NCBI GenBank assembly: GCA_030549495.1
Contig: JAUIRK010000734.1
Coordinates: 310,001-374,000 of the forward strand
Source of the DNA: Nectonema munidae
Lineage: Eukaryota > Nematomorpha > Nectonematoida > Nectonematidae
Direction of reading: 5' to 3'
DNA: 64,000 bases
The notes under the pieces are model-generated. The model searched no databases. It saw only the letters and a program-made list of their open reading frames with translations, and had not been told where the DNA came from. Position numbers and translations under genes: made by a program. The first letter of the stretch is position 1. Each line of letters opens with the position of its first letter. Positions 35,345 through 46,148 of the stretch are shown in pieces.

Positions 35345-35790
35345 GAAATCAAATATATAGCATCTTTACCCTTAGATAGTCGTTTTATTTAATGTTTTAG
35401 TTTTTTTATCAAGATTTTTAAGAATAGTTGGCAAAGTTTTTACACTTTGCTTAAAATTTTTGTTGATAAAACAACTTAGTACAAATAATATCATTTTCAT
35501 GAAATTATTAGCGTATAACTTAGCGATTAATAGCTAATTTATATAAATTTAAAGTTTGTAGAATATTTCTTCCAAAAATTTTAAACCTTCAATTTCTATT
35601 TAAAATAGCCAAATATAAATTCAGGGCTACATATCTAAATAAATTTTCAAACAATTTACCTTAGTGACTGAATATATGTGTAAGTAAAATATGAAGATTA
35701 TGTAAGATGATTCTTTGTTTTTCTGTGTTACTAATCAAGTTTGGTAATATTTCGTTGCTAAAAATTTTAAAATTAATTTTAAGCAACAAT
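35345..35790. repeat. Second copy of the 20-22 kb degenerate repeat (part 2)
   Basis: AAATATATAGCATCTTTACC and CGTTTTATTTAATGTTTTAG (35350-35400) match 20030-20090, and similarity continues to the block near 35760. In the first copy this part comes before the ~170-bp units; here it comes after them, so order differs. Confidence 0.7.
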
Positions 35791-36399
35791 GTATTTCAGT
35801 ACAGAGTAATCAATCCACCTAACTAATTCATTTGATATGAACAAGGCTTGTTGACAATGAGAGGGTGAGAAATATCTTTTAGCTCCTAATCAATATTGTA
35901 TCGGATAGTGGGTTTGTCAAATCTACTGTAGGATAAATGAGGTCTGATTGTATTACCAATGAACCCTCTAATACAACCCTTTCCGTATGGACTTTAGAAG
36001 ACAAAGACATTTTTAACCTTGAACACCAAATATAAAATCGGTTCAGCTCCCTAAAGATTTACAAAAGAGATCATTTTTATCATGGTATAAAACCTTCACT
36101 TGGTTAGAGTATAGCATATCTTATAGACTATACAGATAGACTGTGGGCATCCGTTTCAATAACTGGTAATGGCAATAAGGAGGGATAAAGACTTAATTAC
36201 ATCTGATGAGTAGTGATCTATCATATATGAATGATTTTGTTCCCTTGTTGAGCTTGAAGGGTTGTTCACAAACTTTCTAAAAATTTTCGGTGTAGCGGTC
36301 TAACAATAATTTTTTAATAGCTAGGGGTCTCATTAAAAAAAATAATTCAACATATAAACATTGTACTAAAGAATTAACATAATTGTTTATTCAAAAAAT
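35791..36399. other. No recognisable gene
   Basis: AT-rich, nothing supported. Confidence 0.45.
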
Positions 36400-37230
36400 G
36401 TCTGAACAATCCAAATCTTAATGGGATGGATGCATCTGCTTTGTCTAAACCAGTTTGTCTAAATTTGGCTTTGTTTTGGCCCATGCCACTTTTATATCAT
36501 TACTCACTTACAATCTGTTACGGGATTTGGTTTCAATAGCAAGTAGCATGGAAAATGCTTGCTCAGAGTCCATTGTAGTGGCAAATCGAAGCAGTTTTCA
36601 TAGCAATCTTTGCAAGCATAGGACTCTCCCATTTCAATCGAAAAATCGCTATGAGGTATTTCATAAAAACCTGTTTTGCACCTCCTCAATCAACCAAATC
36701 AATAAACTGTTTATGAATTAAGAAGTCTTCGCAGGCCAGATTACTAATCGAGATTTTAAACAGGTTTTTGCTAAATTGATATGTTTCAAAATATATCAGA
36801 TTAAGAAAATAAAGAGAAATTTCTTGGCATGCTACACGGTGTTTTATGGCCTCCAGACCATTTTTATTAATGTTCGAAAATCGAGCAAAATTTTTCCTGT
36901 CAAAAAATGCAATTATCTCAGCTTCATTTCAAAAGATGTCAATTTTTTATTACAATGGAGTACTCTGATCTCTTTTTCTTGCAGCGCCAGGTTAAAGGAA
37001 TCCATATATTCAAATATGTTCACTAAAAATGATAGAAATATACGAAAACGGACATCAGAAAACTCTACATGCATGTCTAGTTTGCTTCCAGAAATTGCTG
37101 GATTTCTTTCCAGTATCGCTTGGAAAATTTTCTTTGGAAAGCCACCTCACGTTTGAGTGCAGCAGAGTTTTTCGAATTGAAAACAGACAAGATTTGAAGC
37201 ATTTGTTTCAATGAAATACACTGTTTTAAT
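36400..37230 (-). pseudogene. hAT (ZBED-like) transposase relic
   Basis: Minus strand, 5' to 3': HSNVRWLSKENFPSDTGKKS (about 37150, the VRWLS motif of ZBED/SCAND-type hAT transposases), then a region with KIDIF.NEAEIIAFFDRK, and finally FATTMDSEQAFSMLLAIETK followed by SRNRL (36590-36500). That last block is the hAT dimerization motif with the core (F..L..IKTK.RNRL). Many stops and frame changes; no TIR or target duplication found. Confidence 0.72.
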
Positions 37231-37799
37231 GACTTCACTGAAATTATTTTTCAACTCATCAGGTATGGTTTTATGGCTTGGCGCATTGGGTCTGGAGATT
37301 TTTGCTTAGCCAAATTCCGACTTTACAATGTGCTGTAAAAAAATTATTACTTTGTCAAATGTTTCTCTTACAGTTGTTCTATTGCAGAGTTTCGCAAAAA
37401 AAAATTAGAAAAATATGGGGGGACGCATCAATTAGTAGTGAGACCGTATGATACGAAATAAATTTTGATTTCATAGGAGATTTCGTATAAGCGAAGAGAA
37501 TTTTTTTCAGTTTTATTTCATATTATTGAGAAGTAAATAATGTATATATTTAAAAAAAAAGATAATGAAGATATGTAAATTTTCTATCAATTCCACCATA
37601 ACCGGGCTAAAACCTTCCAATCGGGGAACGGGGAAGTTCTGCGTCCCCATAGGGCACTGAACCATTGAATTCATAATATGACAAGTGGGTAAGTTAGTTT
37701 GAAGTTGATTGAAAAAGCAACATCTGATCTAAAGAAAAAGCATTTTCTTCGAAGCCACAAAAAGATATCAATAAACAACGTGAGATAGCAAGGGGTTCC
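37231..37799. other. No recognisable gene
   Basis: Mostly AT-rich. A small GC-richer patch lies at 37600-37670. Confidence 0.45.
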
Positions 37800-38060
37800 C
37801 AACTGTGCCAGGCAGAAAGAATGGATCACGTTTCACATTAAGGCAGGTGAAGTTGGAAATCATGTTGCTGTTTCAATTTCTTTGGTTAACAGAGGTAGAG
37901 GTAACCCTAGGAACATTCTTGGAGTTATTTTAGATCGTGATGAAAATAATATGTACAACATTGGAGTTAAAGCTTTATTCTATCCACAAGATACTCAAGA
38001 AATCAGTTTGATATCGGTCCCCAGAAGCTATTAAATAAATAAGAATAAATATAGAATAAT
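37800..38060 (+). pseudogene. KRBA2-like integrase-derived element, C-terminal fossil
   Basis: The plus strand resembles the tail of the repeat-encoded KRAB-A-domain-2-like integrase proteins. Recognisable phrases are AGEVGNHVAVSISLVNRGRG and NPRNILGVILDRDENNMYNI, matching the family's VGD.V.VPIP.VDRGRGD.RN..GV... pattern. Only the C-terminal part is present and it looks broken. The assignment is from recalled family pattern. Age appears moderate because the codons are still readable. Confidence 0.55.
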
Positions 38061-40000
38061 AATATTATAATAATAATATTTATAATTATATTATAAATAT
38101 AATATAATTTATAGAATAAGTAAGTTCGTCTTTTAGCCAGTTTTAGGGAGTATTTCTAACTTATGGAGTTATTTTTGATATATATATATATATATCTTGT
38201 TTAAACGTTCTTTACGCTAAAAATATTGTAATACGTGTTTTGTGAAAAAGAAATTGTTTTTCACAATTTAAGTCGCGTCAAATATTAGTAATAATTCTTT
38301 CTTTCTTTCTTTCTTTGAAGAATTAGCTCATTTGGTAAACACTCACTTCACATCTCAGTTTAGCGTTGCCTCCCTCAGCTTCAACAAGTTATCCATTCAG
38401 GTTGTCTACGGTTTGCATTTTCTTTTCAACAAATCTTCATGAATGGCTTTCTGCTGGCTATTAGAGATCTTAGATCTCGAGGATTCTTTTGGAATATCCA
38501 TAAATCAGGGCCACATCCTCAAAATTTTGTTAATTTTGAAAATTTATTATAAAAGAATTTTTGTCCAGTGAACACACCACCATTATTACCCGACATTACA
38601 CTAAAACCCTACCAGAACCGCGGATAACTGTAGCGATATTATCAAGCCGAATTATCTTGTTTCTAACTATGAGCACATAACTCACTCCTTCTAGCTAAAC
38701 AAGAGAAGCCAAACATCATCCAGATAGGAAAGAATGAAAGCAAAAACTAATTGATAATAATTCTTCACATTCGCTATTGTACTTACACTCAATTATTAGG
38801 ATTGATTTAACATTATCATTTCAACGTCCTCTATGCTTTGAGAGCACAAAAATAATGCTACGCGGGCACATTGAGAAGCCCTGCACCAAGGTATACTAAT
38901 TATATGGTACGCAGCTTTTGCAAACTTTCCAACTCCAAAGACTCTTTGGGGCATCGCGATATGTAAAGAAGTTTTATCGCTTCTTTCTTTAGACATCATA
39001 CTCACAAGCACATTGAAATCCAGGCGTAAACTGCTTTTACTGTCAAAAAATGACTATGTTTTATGTAAAATACACAATTCTTTTTGATTTGTTTGGAACT
39101 GAAGCAATATTATATATTCTCTTATACTCATTGCAAATTTTGTGGTGAACGTTAATACATTTAAATGTTTTGTTTAGTCACAAAAGAATACAAATAATAA
39201 ATGTTATAGTGTAAAAATAACAATTTTTTAAATTTATTATATCCACATATCTGTTTTTTTCATTGGAAATCTTTTTCTTTTTTTAGTGTAAAAATTTGCT
39301 CTTTACTTTAATTATTATTTATCTCTACCTGTGTATAGCGTACAAATAGTGAATATACAAACGAAATTCTATCCAGAATTCTCTATAAAATCGAATGAAA
39401 CCTATAAACACCAACAAAAAGCAAAACTATAGTCTTTACGTTTGAAAATAACGTATATATGTCGGATCAATGACGAAGGCCTGAGGTCAATTTGGCGTCA
39501 GGACAATTCGGTCTCTAAAAATTATTATTATTATTAATAAGACAGTTTGGCCTTTCAAATCACTAAATTAACCCTTATCCTTGTGTTCGTTACATTTTGT
39601 CACGAATATTGAAAAAATGAGCAGGTTATAATACGTAGAAAAAATTTAAAAAAACATTATACATATGGATAAATGTAGTTAAGTATTTTGTTTTTAAAAA
39701 AAAATCAATCATACACTGTGTGTTTATCACATATTGTAACATATGTGAAACGAGTCAAAATTTTCAAAAAGAACGACTGTTTAGCTTTTAATTCTTTTCT
39801 TTTTCTATTTTTTTTATTTTTTTTAATTTACATCCAACCGCTGTGTCTTTACTTGAAAATAAATTGAATGGGGGGGGAAGGGTTTGTGATAGTAGGGCAA
39901 AAAAAGGGAAAAAAAAAAAAAAAAAAAAAACTTTTTGCTTTTTTTTATTTAATCTTTTTAAAATTTAATGTTTTCATGTATCCCAAAAAACAAAATTGTA
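38061..40000. other. Non-coding, simple repeats
   Basis: Contains (TA)n near 38180, (CTTT)n at 38296-38316, (ATT)n near 39523, a 22-base A run at 39909-39930, and a phrase CAATTTGGCGTCAGGACAAT near 39490 whose relative (CGCCGAATTGTCC) recurs at 47290. A minus frame at 38796-39011 has no recognisable domain. Confidence 0.5.
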
Positions 40001-40330
40001 GTTTTATTAAGCTCTTCTCATGCGGAAGAAAAAACCTTGGATGAAGTTCAAAAAAGACGAGCAATATTTAATGGATTACAATTTTGGAAAATGGCGTTGA
40101 TCAACTTGGCCAAAATCTAGAAGAGTATACTTGTTGACTCAAACGACAGGATGGCCTTTATTTTTTTAATATGATGGATATGGCTTCATATTACTCAAAT
40201 ATATCGTCTAAAATTAAGCAGGTTTTTAAAAAAATGAACAGAAATGACTTATGAAAAAGTTGGAAAAAAATCTTTAGCGAAATGCTTCCTATACTTTCAG
40301 ATAAAAGTTATTATACAAAAAAAATAAAAC
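40001..40330 (+). pseudogene. piggyBac transposase relic around the third catalytic Asp
   Basis: Plus strand across frames: SSHAEEKTLDEVQKRRAI, then ENGVDQLGQNLEEYTC (the GGVD..DQ...YTC block), then FFNMMDMASYYSNIS. This matches the piggyBac order GGVD.LDQ....YTC.R.T.RWPLA.FYNM.DIA..NA. About 90 residues remain, with several breaks. The YTC form marks a subfamily other than that at 4 and 10 kb. Confidence 0.7.
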
Positions 40331-42180
40331 AAGATAGAGCGGCTAACTATTCTGTTTAGTTTCAAGTCATAAAATTAAGGAAGATTCTCAACAAAAAAAA
40401 GTTAAAAGGCAAGATAAAGTTTTATGCTTGTAAAAATATGTAACATTTGTTTTACTGATATAACAATTATAAAAACAAGCCTTTATTCTTGTAAAATTGA
40501 TTTTTTTCATCGTGTAATCTTTTAGATAAAATTTTCCCACTCTCTATCCCTAAACACTATGCAAAAATATGTCACTATTCATATTCTTTTTTGTTGAAAT
40601 TAAATAAGCACGTGTTTACTGATAATAATGATAAGTTAGTGAAACCAACCTTCACAAAAAAGTGAAAGAAAATCGGAAAACTGCACCGAGCTAGTAAACC
40701 ATTTTTTCTTATTTTCAAATTTAAATTATGTTCAAATAAGAGTTTTACAAAAGCAGATAAATATGTCCTCTCGGTCAGTGTTAAAAGTTATTAAAAATAC
40801 CATCATTTCAAAGGGAACAATTCCTATTATTATTATTTATCAGATAACACAATTTAATTAAATACTTCTTTCAAAAATTTAATTGGATTCATCATATTTT
40901 CAAAATTTTATGTTGAAATATTGGTTTAAAGTTCAAGTTCTTAGCACTAATTCTGTCTAAAACTTTTTAAAATGTTTTCTCTTCACTACAATTTGTTAAA
41001 CCACTTTCTAATGACTTTACATTGTTAACAGTTTTCATTGTCTAAAAATTGTTTGAAGTTTTGTGTCTTTATTTTTTTTGCTGACATTAATATTTTACTT
41101 ACACCAATTGTGTATATCTAAAAAAAATTAATAATTTCAAAGAAAAACTTTTAATTTCTGTCATTCTAAAATTTCAAAGGCAACTTTGATTTTTAACCAT
41201 TTCAGTTTTTAAAGTTCAGTGTGTATTCAGGGCTAGTTATTAGTAAAAATAAAAAGGAAGTCGTTTTAGCCAGATGTGATTTACAAAGTGAGAAAACAGA
41301 ATAAGCCTCTAACTCGCTTCTGACCATTTTGTAGATATTTAAATGTACAGACTAAATGAAATAAAGTAAAGTCATAACATCTGTTAAATCAATCATGGTT
41401 ATAAAATTACAACGTGAGATATATTTTCTCTGAGTGCTGAATCAATAGGAAGTGATGTTAATCATTTTGAAAAATTACGAGTTGAAACGTATTCTTCAAA
41501 CTGATAAATCAATAAGTTTGTACAAAGCACAAACAGAGACATATTCTCCAACTGTTAAATCAATTATTTTGAACAAAATAGAAAGTGAGACACCTTCCTC
41601 AATATGATTATTATTTTCCATTACTGTTTCCTCGCAATATTCTTCTGAAGAAAAATGAGAGTCAAGTTGAGATCGTGCAAAAACTGTGATGCGTATTTCA
41701 GGAATAACCATGTTTGTGGAGAAAGTAAAACTTATACATATATCATAACCAGAATCGGCTGTAAAACGAAATTGAGCACTTTTATTCAATAGGGCACCGC
41801 GCTTCAAAAATGCCCTCGTGTGTGTTTTTTATAAGAAAAACCACAATCTGTAAAAATATCCTGAACTTTTTTTAAAAATCTCTAAGATTTATAGAAAAGA
41901 ACACCAGTGTAAAATTCGGTTACTGAACGTTAAAGTATTTTGCGATATAGAATGTATTTTTATTAGGATAAATTTTGAGTTTTCAAAATTTCGCAAATTT
42001 GAAATTACCAGGACTTTCCCATTACATGGTTTTTTGGAGTTAATTGAGCGCGCTAATGAGGAATTACTTTATAGTTTATATATAAACAATTGAAAAATTT
42101 TAGATCCAAAGGTTAAAAATTCCAGGCCTAACTCCTTTGAAATTGATAAATTTGAAAAAATGAAAATTCTTTTTCAATTA
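40331..42180. other. No recognisable gene
   Basis: AT-rich. A 103-codon minus frame at 41496-41807 has no recognisable domain. Part of 40331-40700 may be the decayed 3' end of the piggyBac relic. Confidence 0.45.
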
Positions 42181-43229
42181 CACTGTAAAAAGTGCGTTTA
42201 GAAATTGAAAGCATTTTCAGGTGTTTAGTTTTTTTGTGTTTAAAATATGTTTAATGCCTAAATACTTTTTACAGAAAGTTACAATGTAAGAAAGTGCTTA
42301 GCATTAAAACACATTTTAAAAGGTTTAGAGTTTATTGCTAAGAACAACTGTTTAAAATCTAAAATATGTTTATTCTGTTTTGTGTTTAGCATATGAATGT
42401 ATTCGGAAACATCTTAATTGTTTAGATATCAACAAAAACTCCTATACAAAATAAGAACACTAGCACACATTATGAAAAAAATTTTAATTTTGGAAAAACC
42501 CTATATTGAGCAAATTTAGCGTTTTAATTTGGTTAACAAGACATTAAATTGGATACGCACTGTAACCTGCATTCTCCAAAGAAAGTTTTGACCAAACTCA
42601 TGTGCAATTATCTAAACGTGTATTTCTTTTAATGATAAAAATATTAAATGATCCAGTTGAATACAGAAAAGTCTACAAAAGTTCAATTTTATACTCATCC
42701 TTTATAATCACTTTGTTTTCTTTTACTTCCCTCAAAATGTGTTTTGATTTGAATTTCGATTTCTATGAACTGTTCATTTTCTTTCTAAAATAGATTCTAT
42801 AATTGATGAAGTAATTTAAGGATTTACGTCGGTTTATAAGTGAAGAAAATTTTATAATTGGAGCCAGATGTCATCATTGATTTCATGCTTCTATTTAATA
42901 AACAGTTTCATAGCAGGAAAGGATTATCTTTCCTTTCTCATGGTGTACAATGAAATCATAGAATTATCGTGCTGGGTTCAAGAAATTATATGAAAGATGT
43001 ACCCACCTCATAAAAGTTCTTAGGGATATATCTTACACTGTTTCCTTGATTGTGTAGACATATAACATATAGTGTAAGCAGCCATACTATATATATGCTA
43101 GACAAATTTTACTGATATCATTTCATTATTTCTGTTCGTCTATAACGCGTCCTTGATTTGTCAGAACTGCAAGCAAGCTTTACTTATACATATACACTCT
43201 GCATCACGACAAGTTATTTGATCGAGATT

Positions 43230-43560
43230 TACTGGCATATCTTTTGGTGTTTGATATTGAGTTTTTTGTTTACCACTTACTTCATAGATTTTGAGCAAAT
43301 TTATATTTCACTTGTTACTGAGACACAAATCAGAAATAAACTTTTACAATATTTTTTGAATGGCAATCCAAACTGTTTATATTTTGCGATATATTTTGAT
43401 CACTTTGAAATAGTTAATCCTTTTAGGTCTCATAGGAAGAAGCATAACTTGTTTGTGTTTTATTGCCTTTTTTAAATATTCCAGCTGAGTTTCGTTTCAT
43501 TAAACTCAACTTTTAATTAACTATGATTAAAACGAGCTTAAAAACAAATTAAATATATAC
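43230..43560 (+). pseudogene. Middle-domain exon of the 42-46 kb element protein
   Basis: Reads GNPNCLYFAIYFDHFEIVNP then FRSHRKKHNLFVFYCLF and, after one stop, NIPAEFRFIKL. I recall an uncharacterised repeat-encoded family with the pattern YFDDFE..NPLGS....HK...FY..L.N.P...RS. The bases just before it (43313-43343) resemble the zinc-finger exon at 43690-43718 in a different frame, so a truncated zinc-finger copy seems joined directly to this domain. It precedes the N-terminal exon, contrary to the expected order. Confidence 0.55.
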
Positions 43561-43627
43561 AATTTCCCAAAACTTTTTTGTTTTCGTTATTAAATCCACC
43601 ATTTTTTATATTTTAGAATAGTTCCCA

Positions 43628-43972
43628 ATGTTTAATTGTTGTTTTTGTAGCTTTTTTGATGAACATCGTAATAATTTGATATCACACATTTTACTAAGAC
43701 ACAAATCAGAAGTCAACTTTTCAGTTAATTGCTGTTCTAACAGGGTTAAGTCTTTCAAATCGTATAATTCATTTAGTAAGCATTGCGAGCGTGACCACTC
43801 TAAGCTTCAAGACTATGAAGATAGTTTGGAATGCGGTTCATCTCAAAATGAAAATCAAAAACAACGACACATATCTAGAGATAAGTTATTAGAAAGTTTT
43901 TTCATTCCAAACTTGACGTCAAAATTTAATTTAAGTCAAATTGCAACTAGAGAAGTGATCGTATTAACATAA
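43628..43972 (+). pseudogene. N-terminal zinc-finger exon of the 42-46 kb element protein
   Basis: ATG at 43628, 114 codons open. MFNCCFCSFFDEHRNNLISH then ILLRHKSEVNF gives a C2H2-like finger (CxxC..H...RH), followed by a second Cys/His pair (NCCSN...SFSKHCERDH). An acidic, probably flexible linker follows. Its downstream continuation (44000-44160, TNFTEKYENVLENFF, LQTTFLQDKFFEENFG and FIKPKAVKV) is in another frame. No named family is recognised beyond a DNA-binding start. Confidence 0.6.
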
Positions 43973-44399
43973 CTTATTTTTGGTGAAAGGCTAAATTTTA
44001 ATAAAGATGGGTTGAATAATTTCACTAGTTTACAAACAAATTTCACAGAAAAATATGAGAATGTTTTAGAAAATTTTTTTTGAAGGTTTGCAGACTACTT
44101 TTCTACAAGACAAGTTTTTTGAAGAAAACTTTGGTTTCATTAAGCCCAAAGCCGTCAAAGTAGTTTTATTATGTTTTGGCGAACGATGACATGAAAAACA
44201 AAACTTCGTATCATAACTTGTGCAAAAGTATATATAACTAGTACCCCTGTATTGGTTTTCAACATGGTAGGATATTTCTTGATATTCCTACTCATTAAAT
44301 TCATTCTACTTTCATTATTAGACCCATTTCTCATCAAAGCTTTCGCAAAAACTCAGAAACATTAGATGGAAGTGGAAAAAAAGAAGCTCTGAAGAAGGA

Positions 44400-45893
44400 T
44401 CTGGTCGAAACGAGTCAAAAAGATGCATTGATTTTACGTTGGAAGGTATTTTCTTTAAACTTTTTTAACCTAATTACTTTTTTGCTTCACTTAAGAAGAA
44501 GAAATTGAAATGGATGAAGAAGAAGCTCTTTGTTTTTTACAGAAAGAATTTTCGAAGATAAATTTTTTACAAGATGGAACAAAAATGATCAGAGCTCAAA
44601 AAAACATTCAGAACAAGAAGAGAGTATATTCAAAATCTGGTAGAAAAAAATTACATCGTGGACGTACTCTCGAAATACAATTTTCTCGAAAATGCTTATT
44701 AATAAAACACTTTTAAAATACTTTGCTAAGTTCTTTATATTGCTAATTTAAGATGAACCAAAAGTTTTTTTGATAACTAAATTTAGCAAAGAAGTCGAGG
44801 AAAACTGGACATGCCTCATAAGAAGATTAGAAGTGTATTTTAAAATTGATTCTGTAAGTCTTTTAAGCTTTTGCAATATAAACAAGGAAAACTTTTTAGA
44901 TTGCTGACGAAAACTTGCTAAAACTCTTAAACGAACTAGCAAAAACTTTGAAAATAAGAACCAAAAATATGAAAAATGAAGAAACAAGCGTATTATTTAC
45001 TTATATAGAACCTACGTTTTACGTACCCTGATTTTACGTTCCCTGGATTTTACGTCCTCGCCAAATGATCGATGACATCATCTTTTTGGTCATTAAATGC
45101 ATTATTAATACGTTTTTTCTTTGTGATTTTATGTATTAAAAAGTTCATAAAGGTTAATAAATTATTGTCTTTCAGTTTTAATTTCACTATGAATAATTTA
45201 AATAACGCTAATTAGATCGCAAAACATTGCATTCTAACACTGAACGTACTGTACAGTGTACTTGTTATCTCCGATGCTATTCTTGTTGTTTTCGTATAAT
45301 GAGCGCGCATTCTCAAACATCAAACGATACGCCGCCTTGTCAATGAATGGGCTATCAGCGAGTCGCAACACGTTCAAAACAGCTCACCCTCAGGGATGAT
45401 CGATCATCCAACTTCACTGTAGTAGTCTTCTTTAGCTGCCATAGTCCCTCACGTCGTACACGGTGTGACCATGTGTGATCCAGGGTAGGATTTTCGTGTT
45501 GTATGTCAATTTAAAGGTCAACCTGGATTTTACGAATCCTACGTTTTACGTCCGCCGTTCGGTCCCGTGCCGTACGTAAAACGTAGGTTCTAGTGTAATC
45601 ATTTTTTTCTTCGAAAATATATTCATTTGTTTTTAGTGTATGGATTCTTCGTTGGCATCATCAAAAAAAGTCCTCTGAGACTTTTAATTGTGAGAAACGA
45701 AACTGGAAATGTAGCAACTCTATTTATTCTTTGTGCTCGTCACGTTTTCAATTCCTCAGATAACATCAAAGAAAGTTTTTTAAACTTGATGAAAATATAT
45801 TATGTCTTTGATTTGCAGTATCCAAAGTGCTACCAAGTACTGGGATTTTTCCAAGAGTTTTTCTTAAAAGATACAAGCCCTTTCTTCAAATAA
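44400..45893 (+). pseudogene. C-terminal exons of the 42-46 kb element protein
   Basis: Small exons separated by short GT-AG introns: CIDFTLE|(44446-44495)|EEEIEMDEEEALCFLQKEFS, a Lys/Arg-rich stretch, then TKFSKEVEENWTCLIRRLEV with donor GTAAGT near 44872, acceptor TTTTTAG near 44900 before IADENLLKLLNELAKTLK, and a final exon after TTTTTAG at 45634-45640 reading YGFFVGIIKKSPLRLLIVRN, NVATLFILCARHV and YQVLGFFQEFFLKDTSPFFK to a stop at 45893. Introns of 50-70 bp inside a transposon gene are characteristic of DNA transposons. The frame across the MITE-bearing intron was not resolved. Confidence 0.55.
45006..45592. mobile_element. Tc1/mariner- or pogo-like MITE (TA target)
   Basis: 583 bp between TA dinucleotides (45006-45007 and 45591-45592). 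Terminal inverted repeats are perfect for 19 bases, GAACCTACGTTTTACGTAC. Internal copies of GATTTTACGT occur on both arms. No transposase is coded. It is nested in an intron of the 42-46 kb element and is less AT-rich than its surroundings. Confidence 0.88.
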
Positions 45894-46148
45894 CATAATG
45901 TTTACAAATAAACTTTATGAGTCGAAATAAAGTTTTTTGAAATCATTCATTTTTTAATGACATTTTATTTGTATGAAGTTTTGTTTTTCTAAAAATGGAT
46001 TTAGTCGAAATGCGTTATGAAACATATTACCTCAAAAGTTTGAAAGCCTTGAATGTGGAACTCATTAAATTAAACTAATCTAATTCGGGACAAAACTCGT
46101 GTTTAAAATATGTTTAGGTTCTAATTTCTAAACACATTTTTCACAGTG

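Larger units (their letters stand above)
42181..46148 (+). mobile_element. 4.0 kb TIR element of CACTG type with a multi-exon zinc-finger gene
   Basis: The left end CACTGTAAAAAGTGCGTTTA at 42181 and the right end (complement CACTGTGAAAAATGTGTTTA) ending at 46148 agree at 23 of the first 26 bases. Subterminal phrases such as GTGTTTAAAATATGTTTA recur near both ends. CACTA/CACTG termini plus subterminal repeats are typical of EnSpm/CACTA transposons. A 2-3 bp target duplication is not evident (TTA and AGT flank it). Inside are decayed coding exons of one unfamiliar protein family. No other gene lies within, so the gene probably is the element's own. A 587-bp MITE has inserted into a late intron. 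Confidence 0.72.

Noticed and set aside
41496-41807. 103-codon minus-strand frame
   Set aside because: No recognisable motif, signal or paralogue in the window.
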